DNA of 64,000 nt, from contig NZ_JANBBE010000010.1 in NCBI RefSeq assembly GCF_024648825.1, forward strand, positions 284,519-348,518, written 5' to 3'. This stretch comes from Lentzea californiensis (GTDB lineage: Bacteria; Actinomycetota; Actinomycetes; Mycobacteriales; Pseudonocardiaceae). The first letter of the stretch is position 1; the number at the start of each line of letters is the position of its first letter. Shown here in pieces: positions 41,984-49,758 of this stretch. A program made the position numbers and the translations under genes. Under the pieces are notes generated by a model, which did not search any database, was not told the origin of the DNA, and was given only the letters and a program-made list of their open reading frames with translations.

Positions 41984-43236
41984 TCGACCAGCTGCCCGAA
42001 CACCGCACCATGCCCGACGACGTCCGCATGCGGGCCCGCCGGCGCCTGTCCGAGGGCATGAGCCCGGCCGCCCGCACCGGCAGGCCGGTCCTGATCGCCG
42101 CCGGTGTCGGCGTGCTCGCCGCCGGAGCGGTGTTCGCGAGTCAGGCCCTGCTCGGCGGCTCGGCCGATCCCGCGGCCCCGCCGATGCAGCACAACGGCGA
42201 GTTCGTCGGCAAGGACCGCAAGCTCGTCAACCACGTCGAAACCGGCAAGGTCGCCCCCGAGGCGCTGACACGCTGCGCCGCCGCCGCGAAGGAGCACCCG
42301 CCCGCCCAGGAGTGGCAGCCGATGGCGACCAGCTCCAAGAACGGCACGGTCCTCACCGCGTTCCGCGTGCCGGCGGGCGTGTTCTTCTGCGCGAACACCG
42401 CCACCACCACGACGATCTCCGTGCCGAACCCGGCTGTGCCCGAGGGCCGGCGTCAGGTGGAGATCCTGTTCACCACGCCGAGCGGCACGATGGCGGGCCT
42501 GGTCTCCTTCGACGTCAAGTTCCTCAGCCTGTCCCAGATCGCCGACGCCGGCCAGAGCACCACGCTGCCCGCGCTGGTGGACGGCCTGTTCCTCGCTCCC
42601 AGCGGCTTCCAGAAGGCGGAGAACGGCACGAAGGCGCTGGTCGACGGCGAGGAATTCGCCGTGCGGGGCGTGCCGAGGCCCACCACGTCCGTCGTCGACC
42701 GGCCGCTGCCGCCCGCCGCCCGCGACACCCCCGAGACCGCGCGGTTCGGTGCCTGTCTGCAAGGGCGGGCGGTCCCGGATCCCGACCAGTTCGCCCACGG
42801 CCTCACGGCCCAGGTCAGCGCCACAGACACGATCATCACCGGCCGCTTCGGCGACCTGCTGCTCCACTGCCGCGAGGCGGACCACGAACCGGCGCCCGGC
42901 TCGGTCCACGACCTCGACGACCTGACGGAGATCCGCGGCACGACCGTCGCGGCGAAGTCGGTGTTCTACGGCTTCAAGCCGTTCAAGGTCAACGAGCAGG
43001 GGGAGTACTACGACGGCGGCAGCACCAGCACCGCGGCGGTCGGCCTGGTCCTCGACCCCCGCGCGGCGTCGATCACCTACACCAGCCCCGGTGCCGCGGA
43101 CGTGCCCGCCACCATCGGCAACGGCACGTTCGTCCTGGCGGCACGGCTGCTCGACCGGCACCCCGACGCCCGCGTGGTCGTGCGGGACGCCGCCGGGACC
43201 GTCCTGGAGACGATCACACCGCAGAACCCGTCGTAG
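41980..43236 (+). CDS. Putative membrane partner (anti-sigma-like) of the ECF sigma factor
   Basis: A 418-residue protein. A short cytoplasmic N-terminus (DQLPEHRTMPDDVRMRARRR) precedes one hydrophobic helix at about 37-55 (VLIAAGVGVLAAGAVFASQA), then a large extracytoplasmic region that is mostly beta-like, with no named domain. The N-terminus is shorter than a classical zinc anti-sigma domain and has no HxxxCxxC motif. Four-base overlap with the sigma gene argues that it regulates or senses for it (inference). It resembles the layout of CU044_5270-type proteins in actinomycetes, though I cannot confirm family membership. Confidence 0.8.
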   Translation: MIDQLPEHRTMPDDVRMRARRRLSEGMSPAARTGRPVLIAAGVGVLAAGAVFASQALLGGSADPAAPPMQHNGEFVGKDRKLVNHVETGKVAPEALTRCAAAAKEHPPAQEWQPMATSSKNGTVLTAFRVPAGVFFCANTATTTTISVPNPAVPEGRRQVEILFTTPSGTMAGLVSFDVKFLSLSQIADAGQSTTLPALVDGLFLAPSGFQKAENGTKALVDGEEFAVRGVPRPTTSVVDRPLPPAARDTPETARFGACLQGRAVPDPDQFAHGLTAQVSATDTIITGRFGDLLLHCREADHEPAPGSVHDLDDLTEIRGTTVAAKSVFYGFKPFKVNEQGEYYDGGSTSTAAVGLVLDPRAASITYTSPGAADVPATIGNGTFVLAARLLDRHPDARVVVRDAAGTVLETITPQNPS

Positions 43237-43280
43237 CCGCTCAGCGGTAAAGCGGTGGACGGCCGCGTCAGGATCTCCTC

Positions 43281-43790
43281 GTGGACACCGAACGCCTGGC
43301 GCTGCGGCCCCTCGTCCCGTCCGACGTGGACTCACTGCGCGCGCTGCACGCCGACCCCGAGGTCATGCGCTACCTCGACCCGGCACCGGCCGAGAACTAC
43401 CTCGGGGACGGCTTCCACGCGGCCGTCGAGAAGGCGACCGGCCGGTTCGCCGGCTGGTTCGAGTTCAAGGGCACGACCGAGGTCGAGCTCGGCTACCGCC
43501 TGCACCGCGCGTTCTGGGGTCTCGGCTACGCCACCGAGGGCGGGAAAGCCCTGATCGAACGCGGTTTCACCACCGGTGACGTCCAGCGGGTCGTCGCCAC
43601 CACGATGTTCGTCAACGCCGGGTCGCGGCGCGTGATGGAGAAGTGCGGGCTGCGGCACGTCCGCACGTTCCACGCCGACTTCCCCGATCCGCTGCCCGGC
43701 GCGGAATACGGAGAGGTCGAGTACGCGCTGACGAAAGAGGAATGGCAGCGAGCTCAGGGGGAACGACATGTGGCAGACAGAATCAGTTGA
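43281..43790 (+). CDS. GNAT-family N-acetyltransferase (RimJ/RimL type)
   Basis: A 169-residue GNAT enzyme. It begins TERLALRPLVPSDVDSLRAL, the RimJ/RimL-type front, and has the acetyl-CoA region ELGYRLHRAFWGLGYATEGG, then VVATTMFVNAGSRRVMEKCG, the conserved beta4-alpha4-alpha5 core. It transfers acetyl to an unknown amine, such as a ribosomal N-terminus or small molecule. GTG 43281 starts it; the last 23 bp overlap the arylamine N-acetyltransferase gene, so the two are co-expressed. Confidence 0.92.
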   Translation: MDTERLALRPLVPSDVDSLRALHADPEVMRYLDPAPAENYLGDGFHAAVEKATGRFAGWFEFKGTTEVELGYRLHRAFWGLGYATEGGKALIERGFTTGDVQRVVATTMFVNAGSRRVMEKCGLRHVRTFHADFPDPLPGAEYGEVEYALTKEEWQRAQGERHVADRIS

Positions 43791-44544
43791 CTTAGGCGCG
43801 TACTTCGCGCGTACGGGGGCGTCGGCGTCGAGTTCGCTGACGGAGTTGCACGAAGCGCATGTACGCGCCATTCCGTTCGAGAACATCGACGTGATGCTCG
43901 GCCGCGTGCCGTCACTCGACCTCGGCGACATCCAGGACAAGTTGCTCGGGCGGCGCCGCGGCGGCTATTGCTACGAGCACCAGCTGCTGTTCACGGCCGT
44001 GCTGGAACGTCTGGGCCACACCGTCCACAGGCAGATGAGCCGCGTGATGACCGGGCCGCGCACACACTTCATGTCCATCGTCGACGACCAGCTCGTCGAC
44101 GTCGGGTTCGGCGCCGGAATGCTGCACCCGATGCCCCTGGTCGACGGCGCGGTCGTGGACCAGGCCGGATGGCCGCACCGCCTGCGCCGCGAGGACGGCC
44201 GCTGGGTGCTGGAGAAGCAGTCGGCGGACGGCTGGGACCTGCAGCACGCGTTCGAGACCGGCATCGAACAGCGTCCCGTCGACTACCTGGCCGCCAACTA
44301 CTACGTCGCAACGCACGAACGGTCGCCGTTCAGCCGCCAGCTCGTCGTCATGCGTCTCGAACCGGGTCTGAGCCGCCGTCTGGTCGGCACTCAGTTCACC
44401 GTCGAACGCGCAGGGGAGAAACCTGAGAATTCTCAGGTGGACGACCTCCAGAAAACACTGGAATCGCTGGACATCACGCTTACCGACAGGGAGCTGAGTC
44501 ACATCGGCTCAACTCTGGGAACAAACACGGGAGCGCGTTCGTAA
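43768..44544 (+). CDS. nat: Arylamine N-acetyltransferase
   Basis: A 258-residue NAT-family enzyme with the Cys-His-Asp triad: Cys 68 in GRRRGGYCYEHQ, His 100 in GPRTHFMSIV and Asp 111 in QLVDVGFGAG. The opening IPFENIDVMLGR is also diagnostic. NATs move acetyl from acetyl-CoA to arylamines and hydrazines, including isoniazid in mycobacteria; RifF-type relatives close ansamycin polyketides, but no polyketide genes are near. ATG 43768 sits inside the end of the GNAT gene with GGGGGAAC just before. Confidence 0.95.
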   Translation: MWQTESVDLGAYFARTGASASSSLTELHEAHVRAIPFENIDVMLGRVPSLDLGDIQDKLLGRRRGGYCYEHQLLFTAVLERLGHTVHRQMSRVMTGPRTHFMSIVDDQLVDVGFGAGMLHPMPLVDGAVVDQAGWPHRLRREDGRWVLEKQSADGWDLQHAFETGIEQRPVDYLAANYYVATHERSPFSRQLVVMRLEPGLSRRLVGTQFTVERAGEKPENSQVDDLQKTLESLDITLTDRELSHIGSTLGTNTGARS

Positions 44545-44581
44545 TACCTGGTGTAGGGATCGCACTTCGGAGGTGTTGGAA

Positions 44582-45091
44582 ATGACCACCGCGACTCCGT
44601 TCGCCACGGGAACGAATTCCACGGGCGCCAACGCACTGCCCACGCCGCCCACGGGCTGGCCCATCGGTTCCTACGGGACCTACGAAGAGGCACAGCGGGC
44701 CGTGGACCACCTGGCGGACAACGACTTCCCGGTCGCGGACGTCACCATCGTCGGCATCGAGCCGATGATCGTCGAACGCGTCACCGGTCGCCTGACCTGG
44801 GGCCGCGTCCTCGGTGGCGGTGCCGCGTCCGGTGCCTGGTTCGGTCTGTTCGTCGGTCTGCTGCTGGGTCTGTTCTCGACCGGCGGCGCCCTCGCCCCGA
44901 TCATCACGGGCCTAGTCGTCGGTACGGTCTTCGGCCTGGCCAGCGCAGCCACCCGGTACGCAGCCACCCGCGGCCGCCGCGACTTCGCCTCGATCACCCA
45001 GCTCGTGGCCGGCCGTTACGACGTGCTCAGCAACCCGCGCAGCGCCGAGCGCGGCAAGGAGATGCTGACGGCGCTGGCCTGGCGCTCCTAG
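44582..45091 (+). CDS. General stress protein 17M-like membrane protein
   Basis: A 169-residue protein. Residues 27-70 match the general stress protein 17M-like N-terminal domain (IGSYGTYEEAQRAVDHLADN, PVADVTIVGIEP). Two Gly-rich hydrophobic helices follow (SGAWFGLFVGLLLGLFSTGG, IITGLVVGTVFGLASA) and a basic tail. GGAGG at 44569-44573 is 8 nt before ATG 44582, supporting this start. The role is unknown; relatives are linked to general stress. A terminator hairpin follows at 45114. Confidence 0.9.
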   Translation: MTTATPFATGTNSTGANALPTPPTGWPIGSYGTYEEAQRAVDHLADNDFPVADVTIVGIEPMIVERVTGRLTWGRVLGGGAASGAWFGLFVGLLLGLFSTGGALAPIITGLVVGTVFGLASAATRYAATRGRRDFASITQLVAGRYDVLSNPRSAERGKEMLTALAWRS

Positions 45092-45113
45092 AACTACCAG
45101 CTCCCACCACAGA

Positions 45114-45144
45114 AAACGCCGTTCCGATCTTCGGGGCGGCGTTT
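45114..45144 (+). terminator. Rho-independent terminator
   Basis: AAACGCCG (45114-45121) pairs with CGGCGTTT (45137-45144) around a 15-nt loop that can pair further (CCG/CGG). It lies 22 bp after the stop of the stress-protein gene and is followed by a T/C-rich stretch. This is a reasonable terminator for the plus-strand gene. Confidence 0.7.
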
Positions 45145-45160
45145 CCGCTTTACTGGTCGC

Positions 45161-45847
45161 GTGCAGAACTTGGGGGAGTCGCACTGGTGGCGCGCCGCGC
45201 CGCTGGTGGCGGGATTCGTCGTGAACGTGCTGTCCGTGGACACCGGTCTTTTCGGAATGGTGCCGATCGTCCTGTGGGTCGTCCTCGCCCGTTCGTGGCG
45301 GACCGGGATCGCGGTCGGCATGCTCTTGGTGGTCCTGCTGGCGTGGTTCGTGCTGCCGCGCAGGATGGAGCTGCCCGGCCGGTGGGTGCCCTCGGCGCTG
45401 GAGGTCTACTGGCTCTACCCGGTGATCGCGGCGGTCGTGATCACCGTCGGTCTGCTCGTGGACCGCCGCCTGCTCGTCGGCGTCCTGTGGCTGCCCGCCA
45501 TGGTCGTCCCCGGGCTGGCGATCGCCGTGTTCCTGGACCTCGACGCGAGCATGCCCCGTGACGAGGGCGTGGTGTCGGCCGCATCCGGGTTGGAGGTCGC
45601 CGAGGGGGACGGTCACTGCGGCTCCGGCCACGGCGCCAACTGCGCGCGGCAGCTGACCGCGACCGGAGACCGTGCTGGTGAGGTGGTCCGTGCGGGCCTC
45701 ACGTCTGGCGGGTTCATCCACCGGCCGCCGTTGCCCACCGACGAGCGCATGTGCAGGCGGACCGGACTCGTCCTGGTTCATGAGGTGTGCGCGGAGCTGC
45801 GCGACACGTCCCCCACCAGCGTCCGGGTGCTCTGGTACGTCAACTAG
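45161..45847 (+). CDS. Hypothetical membrane protein, 228 residues
   Basis: GTG 45161 opens a protein with about five hydrophobic helices in its first 130 residues (RAAPLVAGFVVNVLSVDTGL, GIAVGMLLVVLLAWFVLP, VYWLYPVIAAVVITVGLLVD, LLVGVLWLPAMVVPGLAIAV). A soluble C-terminal region with five Cys follows (DGHCGSGHGANCARQL, MCRRTG, HEVCAEL). No family is recognised. It starts 17 bp after the upstream terminator and is followed by TetR operators. Confidence 0.75.
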   Translation: MQNLGESHWWRAAPLVAGFVVNVLSVDTGLFGMVPIVLWVVLARSWRTGIAVGMLLVVLLAWFVLPRRMELPGRWVPSALEVYWLYPVIAAVVITVGLLVDRRLLVGVLWLPAMVVPGLAIAVFLDLDASMPRDEGVVSAASGLEVAEGDGHCGSGHGANCARQLTATGDRAGEVVRAGLTSGGFIHRPPLPTDERMCRRTGLVLVHEVCAELRDTSPTSVRVLWYVN

Positions 45848-45856
45848 TGACCGTTT

Positions 45857-45894
45857 CCGTACGTCATACGGTATTGTTTCCGTATGGCCTACGG
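45857..45894. promoter_or_regulatory. Two TetR operators CCGTA-N5-TACGG
   Basis: CCGTACGTCATACGG (45857-45871) and CCGTATGGCCTACGG (45880-45894) are two copies of the inverted repeat seen at 31030-31044, with centres 23 bp apart. The second ends 14 bp before the TetR start at 45909. This doublet would give strong autoregulation of the TetR-NmrA operon. Confidence 0.85.
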
Positions 45895-45908
45895 AATGGG
45901 GTGGACGG

Positions 45909-46664
45909 ATGGCCGCCGAACGCAGTGGCGGGGGAGACCCGGTCAGGACGCTCGCACTGCTCTGGCGCACGCCGCAGGAGCCGAAACCGGTCGGCAGGAA
46001 GCCCAAGGTGAGCGTCGACCAGATCGTCACCGCGGCGATCGCGGTGGCCGACCGCGAGGGGCTCGGCGCGATGTCGATGGCCCGCGTCGCGCAGGAACTG
46101 ACCGTCGGCACGATGTCGCTCTACACGCACGTGCCCGGCAAGGCCGAGTTGATCGACCTCATGGCCGACGCGGTGCTGCAGGAACGCGAGCTCACGCCCG
46201 AGGGCACCTGGCGTGAGCGCATCAAGCACTACGCCGACCGCACGCGCGCGGTCTACCAGGCACATCCGTGGATGCGGGACGTGTCGATGGTGCGGCCGCC
46301 GCTCGGCCCGGGACTCATGGACGGCCAGGAGTTCGTGCTGGCCGCACTCGCCGACTCCGGCCTGGAACCGCGGCAGGTGACCGTGGCGCACGTCGCGGTC
46401 GAGGGTTTCGTGCACGGCGCCGCGGCGTCCGAAGTGGACGACCAGCAGCTCGCGGCCACTACCGGCGAGTCGGGTGACTCGTGGTGGGGCGCTCGGCAGG
46501 TGTTCTGGGACGAGTACTTCGACGTCGAGCGCTACCCGGCGATGACGGCGCTGTGGAACGCCGGCGCCTACGACACCGAGGGCACGCTCGCGCAGAACAT
46601 GCACCACTCGTGGAACTACGGGCTCGACAGGTTGCTGGACGGCATCGAAGGGGGCATGCGATGA
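45909..46664 (+). CDS. TetR-family regulator upstream of NmrA-like reductase
   Basis: A 251-residue TetR repressor. The helix-turn-helix is VSVDQIVTAAIAVADREGLG, then MARVAQELTVGTMSLYTHVP, and the C-terminal TetR_C-like effector domain has VFWDEYFDVERYPAMTALWN. It is a clear paralogue of the regulator at 30256 (shared GDPxRTLALLWRT and GTMSLYTxVPGK). ATG 45909 follows two operator copies. The stop overlaps the next gene as ATGA (46661-46664), so repressor and reductase form one operon. The ligand is unknown. Confidence 0.93.
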   Translation: MAAERSGGGDPVRTLALLWRTPQEPKPVGRKPKVSVDQIVTAAIAVADREGLGAMSMARVAQELTVGTMSLYTHVPGKAELIDLMADAVLQERELTPEGTWRERIKHYADRTRAVYQAHPWMRDVSMVRPPLGPGLMDGQEFVLAALADSGLEPRQVTVAHVAVEGFVHGAAASEVDDQQLAATTGESGDSWWGARQVFWDEYFDVERYPAMTALWNAGAYDTEGTLAQNMHHSWNYGLDRLLDGIEGGMR

Positions 46665-47500
46665 CGACACTGGTCACCGGTGCGACGGGCAACGTCGGCC
46701 GGCTGGTGGTGCGGGGACTCGGCGGTCCGGTGCGGGCGATCACCCGCGACCCGGCCAAGGCGGACTTCCCCGCCCACGTGGAGACGGTGAAGGCGGACCT
46801 CGACGACCCGGACGGCATCCCGTTCGACGGCGTCGAGAAGCTCTACCTGTTCGTGCACCCGCCGACCGCGCGGGAGGTGGTCGAGCGAGCGGTGCGGGCA
46901 GGCGTGCGCAGGATCGTCACGTTGTCCTCGGGCGCGGTGACCTACGGCTACGACACCAGCCACCACCTGCCGGTAGAGCAGGCCGTCGAGGCGTCCGGCG
47001 TCGAGTGGACCCACCTGCGGCCCGGCGAGTTCGCGGTCAACAAGATCGACCTCTGGGCACCGTCGATCCGCGAGGACGGCACGATCGTGCACCCCGAACC
47101 AGACGCGTTCGGGCAGCCGATCCACGAGGCCGACATCGCCGACGTGGCGATCAAGGTGCTGCAGGACGACGGCCACGGCGGCAAGGCCTACGACCTGTCC
47201 GGCCCGCCGCAGATCACCCAGCGGGACATGGCCCGCGACATCGGCGCCGCGATCGGCCGCTCGCTGACGTTCCGCGACGTCACCGTGGAGGAGGCGCTCG
47301 CCTACTACGTCAGCGTCGGCTGGCCAGAGGAGATCGCGCGCTACGTCCTCGGCATCGCCGGCTACGAGGGCGGCGACCCCGACGACTTCGCCGACTACGA
47401 GTTCGCCGTGTCGCCCGACTACGAGAAGCTCACCGGCAGGCCGTACCGGACGTTCGCTCAATGGGCCCGCGACCACGCCGGTGACTTCACCTCGGAATGA
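46661..47500 (+). CDS. NmrA/SDR-type NAD(P)H-binding protein
   Basis: A 279-residue atypical SDR. The Rossmann motif TLVTGATGNVGRLVVRGL (TGxxGxxG), followed by VRAITRDPAKADFPAHVETV and KADLDDPDGIPFDGVEKLYL, matches the NmrA-like/quinone-reductase-type QorB group. It has no YxxxK dyad at the usual place, so it may act as a redox sensor or as a quinone reductase. Translational coupling to the TetR gene suggests that the repressor responds to the compound this protein handles. Confidence 0.92.
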   Translation: MTTLVTGATGNVGRLVVRGLGGPVRAITRDPAKADFPAHVETVKADLDDPDGIPFDGVEKLYLFVHPPTAREVVERAVRAGVRRIVTLSSGAVTYGYDTSHHLPVEQAVEASGVEWTHLRPGEFAVNKIDLWAPSIREDGTIVHPEPDAFGQPIHEADIADVAIKVLQDDGHGGKAYDLSGPPQITQRDMARDIGAAIGRSLTFRDVTVEEALAYYVSVGWPEEIARYVLGIAGYEGGDPDDFADYEFAVSPDYEKLTGRPYRTFAQWARDHAGDFTSE

Positions 47501-47534
47501 CCGTTCGGCCGCTGATCACCTCGTCGATTCCGGC

Positions 47535-47576
47535 ACCTCCTCGTTCGACGTCTCCGTAGATGGCGAACGAGGAGGT
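47535..47576 (+). promoter_or_regulatory. Hairpin that buries the ribosome-binding site of the YciI gene
   Basis: ACCTCCTCGTTCG (47535-47547) is the perfect 13-nt complement of CGAACGAGGAGGT (47564-47576), with a 16-nt loop. The right arm contains GGAGG (47571-47575), the Shine-Dalgarno of the gene starting at 47580. Folding would hide the ribosome-binding site, so the hairpin may gate translation. It could also be a terminator of the upstream gene, but no T-run follows. Confidence 0.65.
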
Positions 47577-47579
47577 CCG

Positions 47580-47810
47580 GTGCGGTTCATGGTGTTCGTC
47601 AGGAGTTCGGGTCCGTTGGCGGCACTGCACGGGGACGAACTGCTGCGCGCGGGCGTGCTCCTCGACGCGGGCGACTTCGTCCCGGACTCGTGCGGGATCT
47701 CGGGATTCTGGCTGATTGACGTGCGCGACCACGAGGAAGCGGTCGAGCGGATGAAGCGCATCGCCCTCCCGGCGTGCGTCGTGGAAATACGTCAGGTGGC
47801 TGTGGTCTGA
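47580..47810 (+). CDS. Short YciI/DGPF-like protein paired with ECF42 sigma factor
   Basis: GTG 47580, 4 nt after GGAGG, opens MRFMVFVRSSGPLAALHGDE, then LLRAGVLLDAGDFVPDSCG and SGFWLIDVRDHEEAVERMKR. Only 76 residues are present where YciI/DGPF proteins have 110-140. The start and the end match the family, but the central part, including the DGPF signature, is missing or replaced. It precedes an ECF42 sigma gene by 7 bp, the standard pairing. Its mRNA leader folds over the ribosome-binding site. It may be a shrunken but functional form or a decaying one. Confidence 0.75.
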   Translation: MRFMVFVRSSGPLAALHGDELLRAGVLLDAGDFVPDSCGISGFWLIDVRDHEEAVERMKRIALPACVVEIRQVAVV

Positions 47811-47817
47811 TTCCCCC

Positions 47818-49062
47818 ATGGGGGCTACCTCGGTGCACCGCACCATCGACGCGGTCTGGCGGATGGAGTCGGCGAAGGTCATCGCCGCCCTGGCCCGGTA
47901 CACCCGCGACGTCGGGCTCGCCGAGGAGATGGCCCAGGACGCGCTGGTCGCGGCCCTGGAGCAGTGGCCGGTGGACGGTGTGCCGCGCAACCCCGGCGCG
48001 TGGCTGATGACCACGGCGAAGCGGCGTTCGATCGACCAGATCCGCCGGCGCGAGAACCTCAACCGCAAGGTCGAGGAGATCGGCCGCGAGGTCCAGGAGG
48101 TCACTCCGGACGCCAGCGAGGGCATCGACGACGAGATCGGCGACGACCTGCTGAGCCTCATGTTCACCGCCTGCCACCCCGTCCTGGGCACCGAGGCGCG
48201 CGTCGCGCTCACGCTGAAGATGCTGGGCGGCCTCAAGACCGAGGAGATCGCCCGCGCGTTCCTGGTCAGCGACGCGACCGTGGCGCAACGCATCGTGCGC
48301 GCCAAGAAGGCGCTCGCCGACGCCGGGGTGCCGTTCGAGGTGCCCGAAGGCCCCGAACTCGCCACCCGGCTCGCCAGCGTCCTCGAGGTCATCTACCTGA
48401 TCTTCAACGAGGGCTACTCCGCCACCCAGGGCGACGACTGGCTGCGCCCCGAACTCTGCGCCGAGGCGCTGCGGCTCGGCCGCGTGCTCGCCGAGCTCGC
48501 GCCCAAGGAGGCCGAGGTCCACGGCCTGGTCGCGCTGATGGAGATCCAGGCCTCCCGCACCAAGGCCCGCACCGGCCCGAACGGCGAACCGGTGCTGTTG
48601 CTCGAGCAGGACCGGGGCCGCTGGGACTGGCTGCTCATCGGCCGCGGCCTCAAGGCCCTCGAACGCGCCGAAGCCCTCAACCAGCCACCCGGCCCGTACT
48701 ACGTGCAGGCCGCGCTCGCCGCGTGCCACGGCCGTGCGCGCAGGGCCGAGGACACCGACTGGCAGCGCATCGCCACCCTCTACCAGGTGCTCGCGAGCAT
48801 CTCGCCGTCCCCGATCGTCGAGCTCAACCGCGCCGTGGCGTTGTCGATGGCCTTCGGGCCCGCCGCCGGTCTCGCGCTGGTCGACGAGATCGCGGGCGAG
48901 AAGGCGTTGCAGGGCTACCACCTGCTGCCCAGCGTGCGCGGCGACTTCCTGGTCAAGCTCGGGCGCACCGCCGAAGCCAAGGCCGAGTTCGAGAAAGCCG
49001 CCACCCTCACCCGCAACGAACGCGAACGCACCCTGCTGCTGGGGCGCGCCGCCGCCTGTTAG
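47818..49062 (+). CDS. ECF42-type RNA polymerase sigma factor with C-terminal DUF6596/TPR-like domain
   Basis: A 414-residue factor. Region 2 is AEEMAQDALVAALEQWPVDG, NPGAWLMTTAKRRSIDQIRR; region 4 is VALTLKMLGGLKTEEIARAF. The long C-terminal part has IYLIFNEGYSATQGDDWLRP, LLLEQDRGRWDWLLIGRGLK and a closing AEFEKAATLTRNERERTLLL. It is the same type as the gene at 6123 but clearly diverged. The YciI-like gene upstream is its expected partner. It overlaps the convergent LysE gene by 4 bp. The C-terminal extension probably does the signal reception that an anti-sigma factor does elsewhere. Confidence 0.94.
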   Translation: MGATSVHRTIDAVWRMESAKVIAALARYTRDVGLAEEMAQDALVAALEQWPVDGVPRNPGAWLMTTAKRRSIDQIRRRENLNRKVEEIGREVQEVTPDASEGIDDEIGDDLLSLMFTACHPVLGTEARVALTLKMLGGLKTEEIARAFLVSDATVAQRIVRAKKALADAGVPFEVPEGPELATRLASVLEVIYLIFNEGYSATQGDDWLRPELCAEALRLGRVLAELAPKEAEVHGLVALMEIQASRTKARTGPNGEPVLLLEQDRGRWDWLLIGRGLKALERAEALNQPPGPYYVQAALAACHGRARRAEDTDWQRIATLYQVLASISPSPIVELNRAVALSMAFGPAAGLALVDEIAGEKALQGYHLLPSVRGDFLVKLGRTAEAKAEFEKAATLTRNERERTLLLGRAAAC

Positions 49063-49649
49063 GACAGCGCGAGCTTCACGCCCAGCGCGGCGAACGAGGC
49101 CGCGAAGAACCGGCGCAGCCACACCATCACCCGAGGCCGTGCCAGCACCCGGTCGCGCATCGACGCCGCGAACACCCCGTAGACGGCGAACACCACGAAC
49201 GTCAGCGCCATGAACACCGCGCTCAGCGTCACCATCTGCCCGAACCCGGTCGCGAACTGCGGCAGGAACGCCACGAAGAAGATCGTCAGCTTCGGGTTGA
49301 GCAGGTTGATCAGCACCGCCGACACCACGACCCTGCGCGCCGACGCCGGTGCCGCCGCGGTGTCCACGACCAGTTCGCTCCTGTCCCGCCACGTCGCCCA
49401 CGCCAGGTAGACGAGGTACGCGACACCCAGGTACTTCACGACCTCGAACGCCAGCGCGCTCGTGTGCAGCAACGCCGCCAGCCCCGTCACGGTCGCCAGC
49501 ACGTGCGGCACGATCCCCAGCGTGCAGCCGAACGCGGCGATCACGCTCGCTTTGCGCCCGTGCGCGAGACCGGCGGACAACGTGTACAGCACACCGGTGC
49601 CGGGGGTGGCGACCGCGATCAACGTCGTGATCAGGAAGGCGAGGCTCAT
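49059..49649 (-). CDS. LysE/RhtB-family amino-acid exporter
   Basis: A 196-residue membrane protein with six hydrophobic segments, the normal LysE/RhtB size. Signatures are TTLIAVATPGTGVLYTLSAG (the conserved TPGP-like entry reads TPGT), YLGVAYLVYLAWATWRDRSE and VLINLLNPKLTIFFVAFLPQ. Family members export amino acids such as lysine, threonine or homoserine lactone. ATG 49647-49649 starts it; the 110-bp gap to the divergent VOC gene should hold both promoters. Confidence 0.93.
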   Translation of the reverse strand: MSLAFLITTLIAVATPGTGVLYTLSAGLAHGRKASVIAAFGCTLGIVPHVLATVTGLAALLHTSALAFEVVKYLGVAYLVYLAWATWRDRSELVVDTAAAPASARRVVVSAVLINLLNPKLTIFFVAFLPQFATGFGQMVTLSAVFMALTFVVFAVYGVFAASMRDRVLARPRVMVWLRRFFAASFAALGVKLALS

Positions 49650-49758
49650 GCCGGTGAACTCTGCCGCGCAACCGGTCCAGTTGACAGAGCCACAAATAGC
49701 CCTTGAAGTCGGACCACTTCCGGTGTCGAGAACACGCCGGCGGCTCCGTCCCAGGGGC

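Noticed and set aside
43768..44544. Idea that the arylamine N-acetyltransferase is a RifF-type ansamycin-closing enzyme
   Set aside because: No polyketide synthase or AHBA genes are present anywhere in the window.
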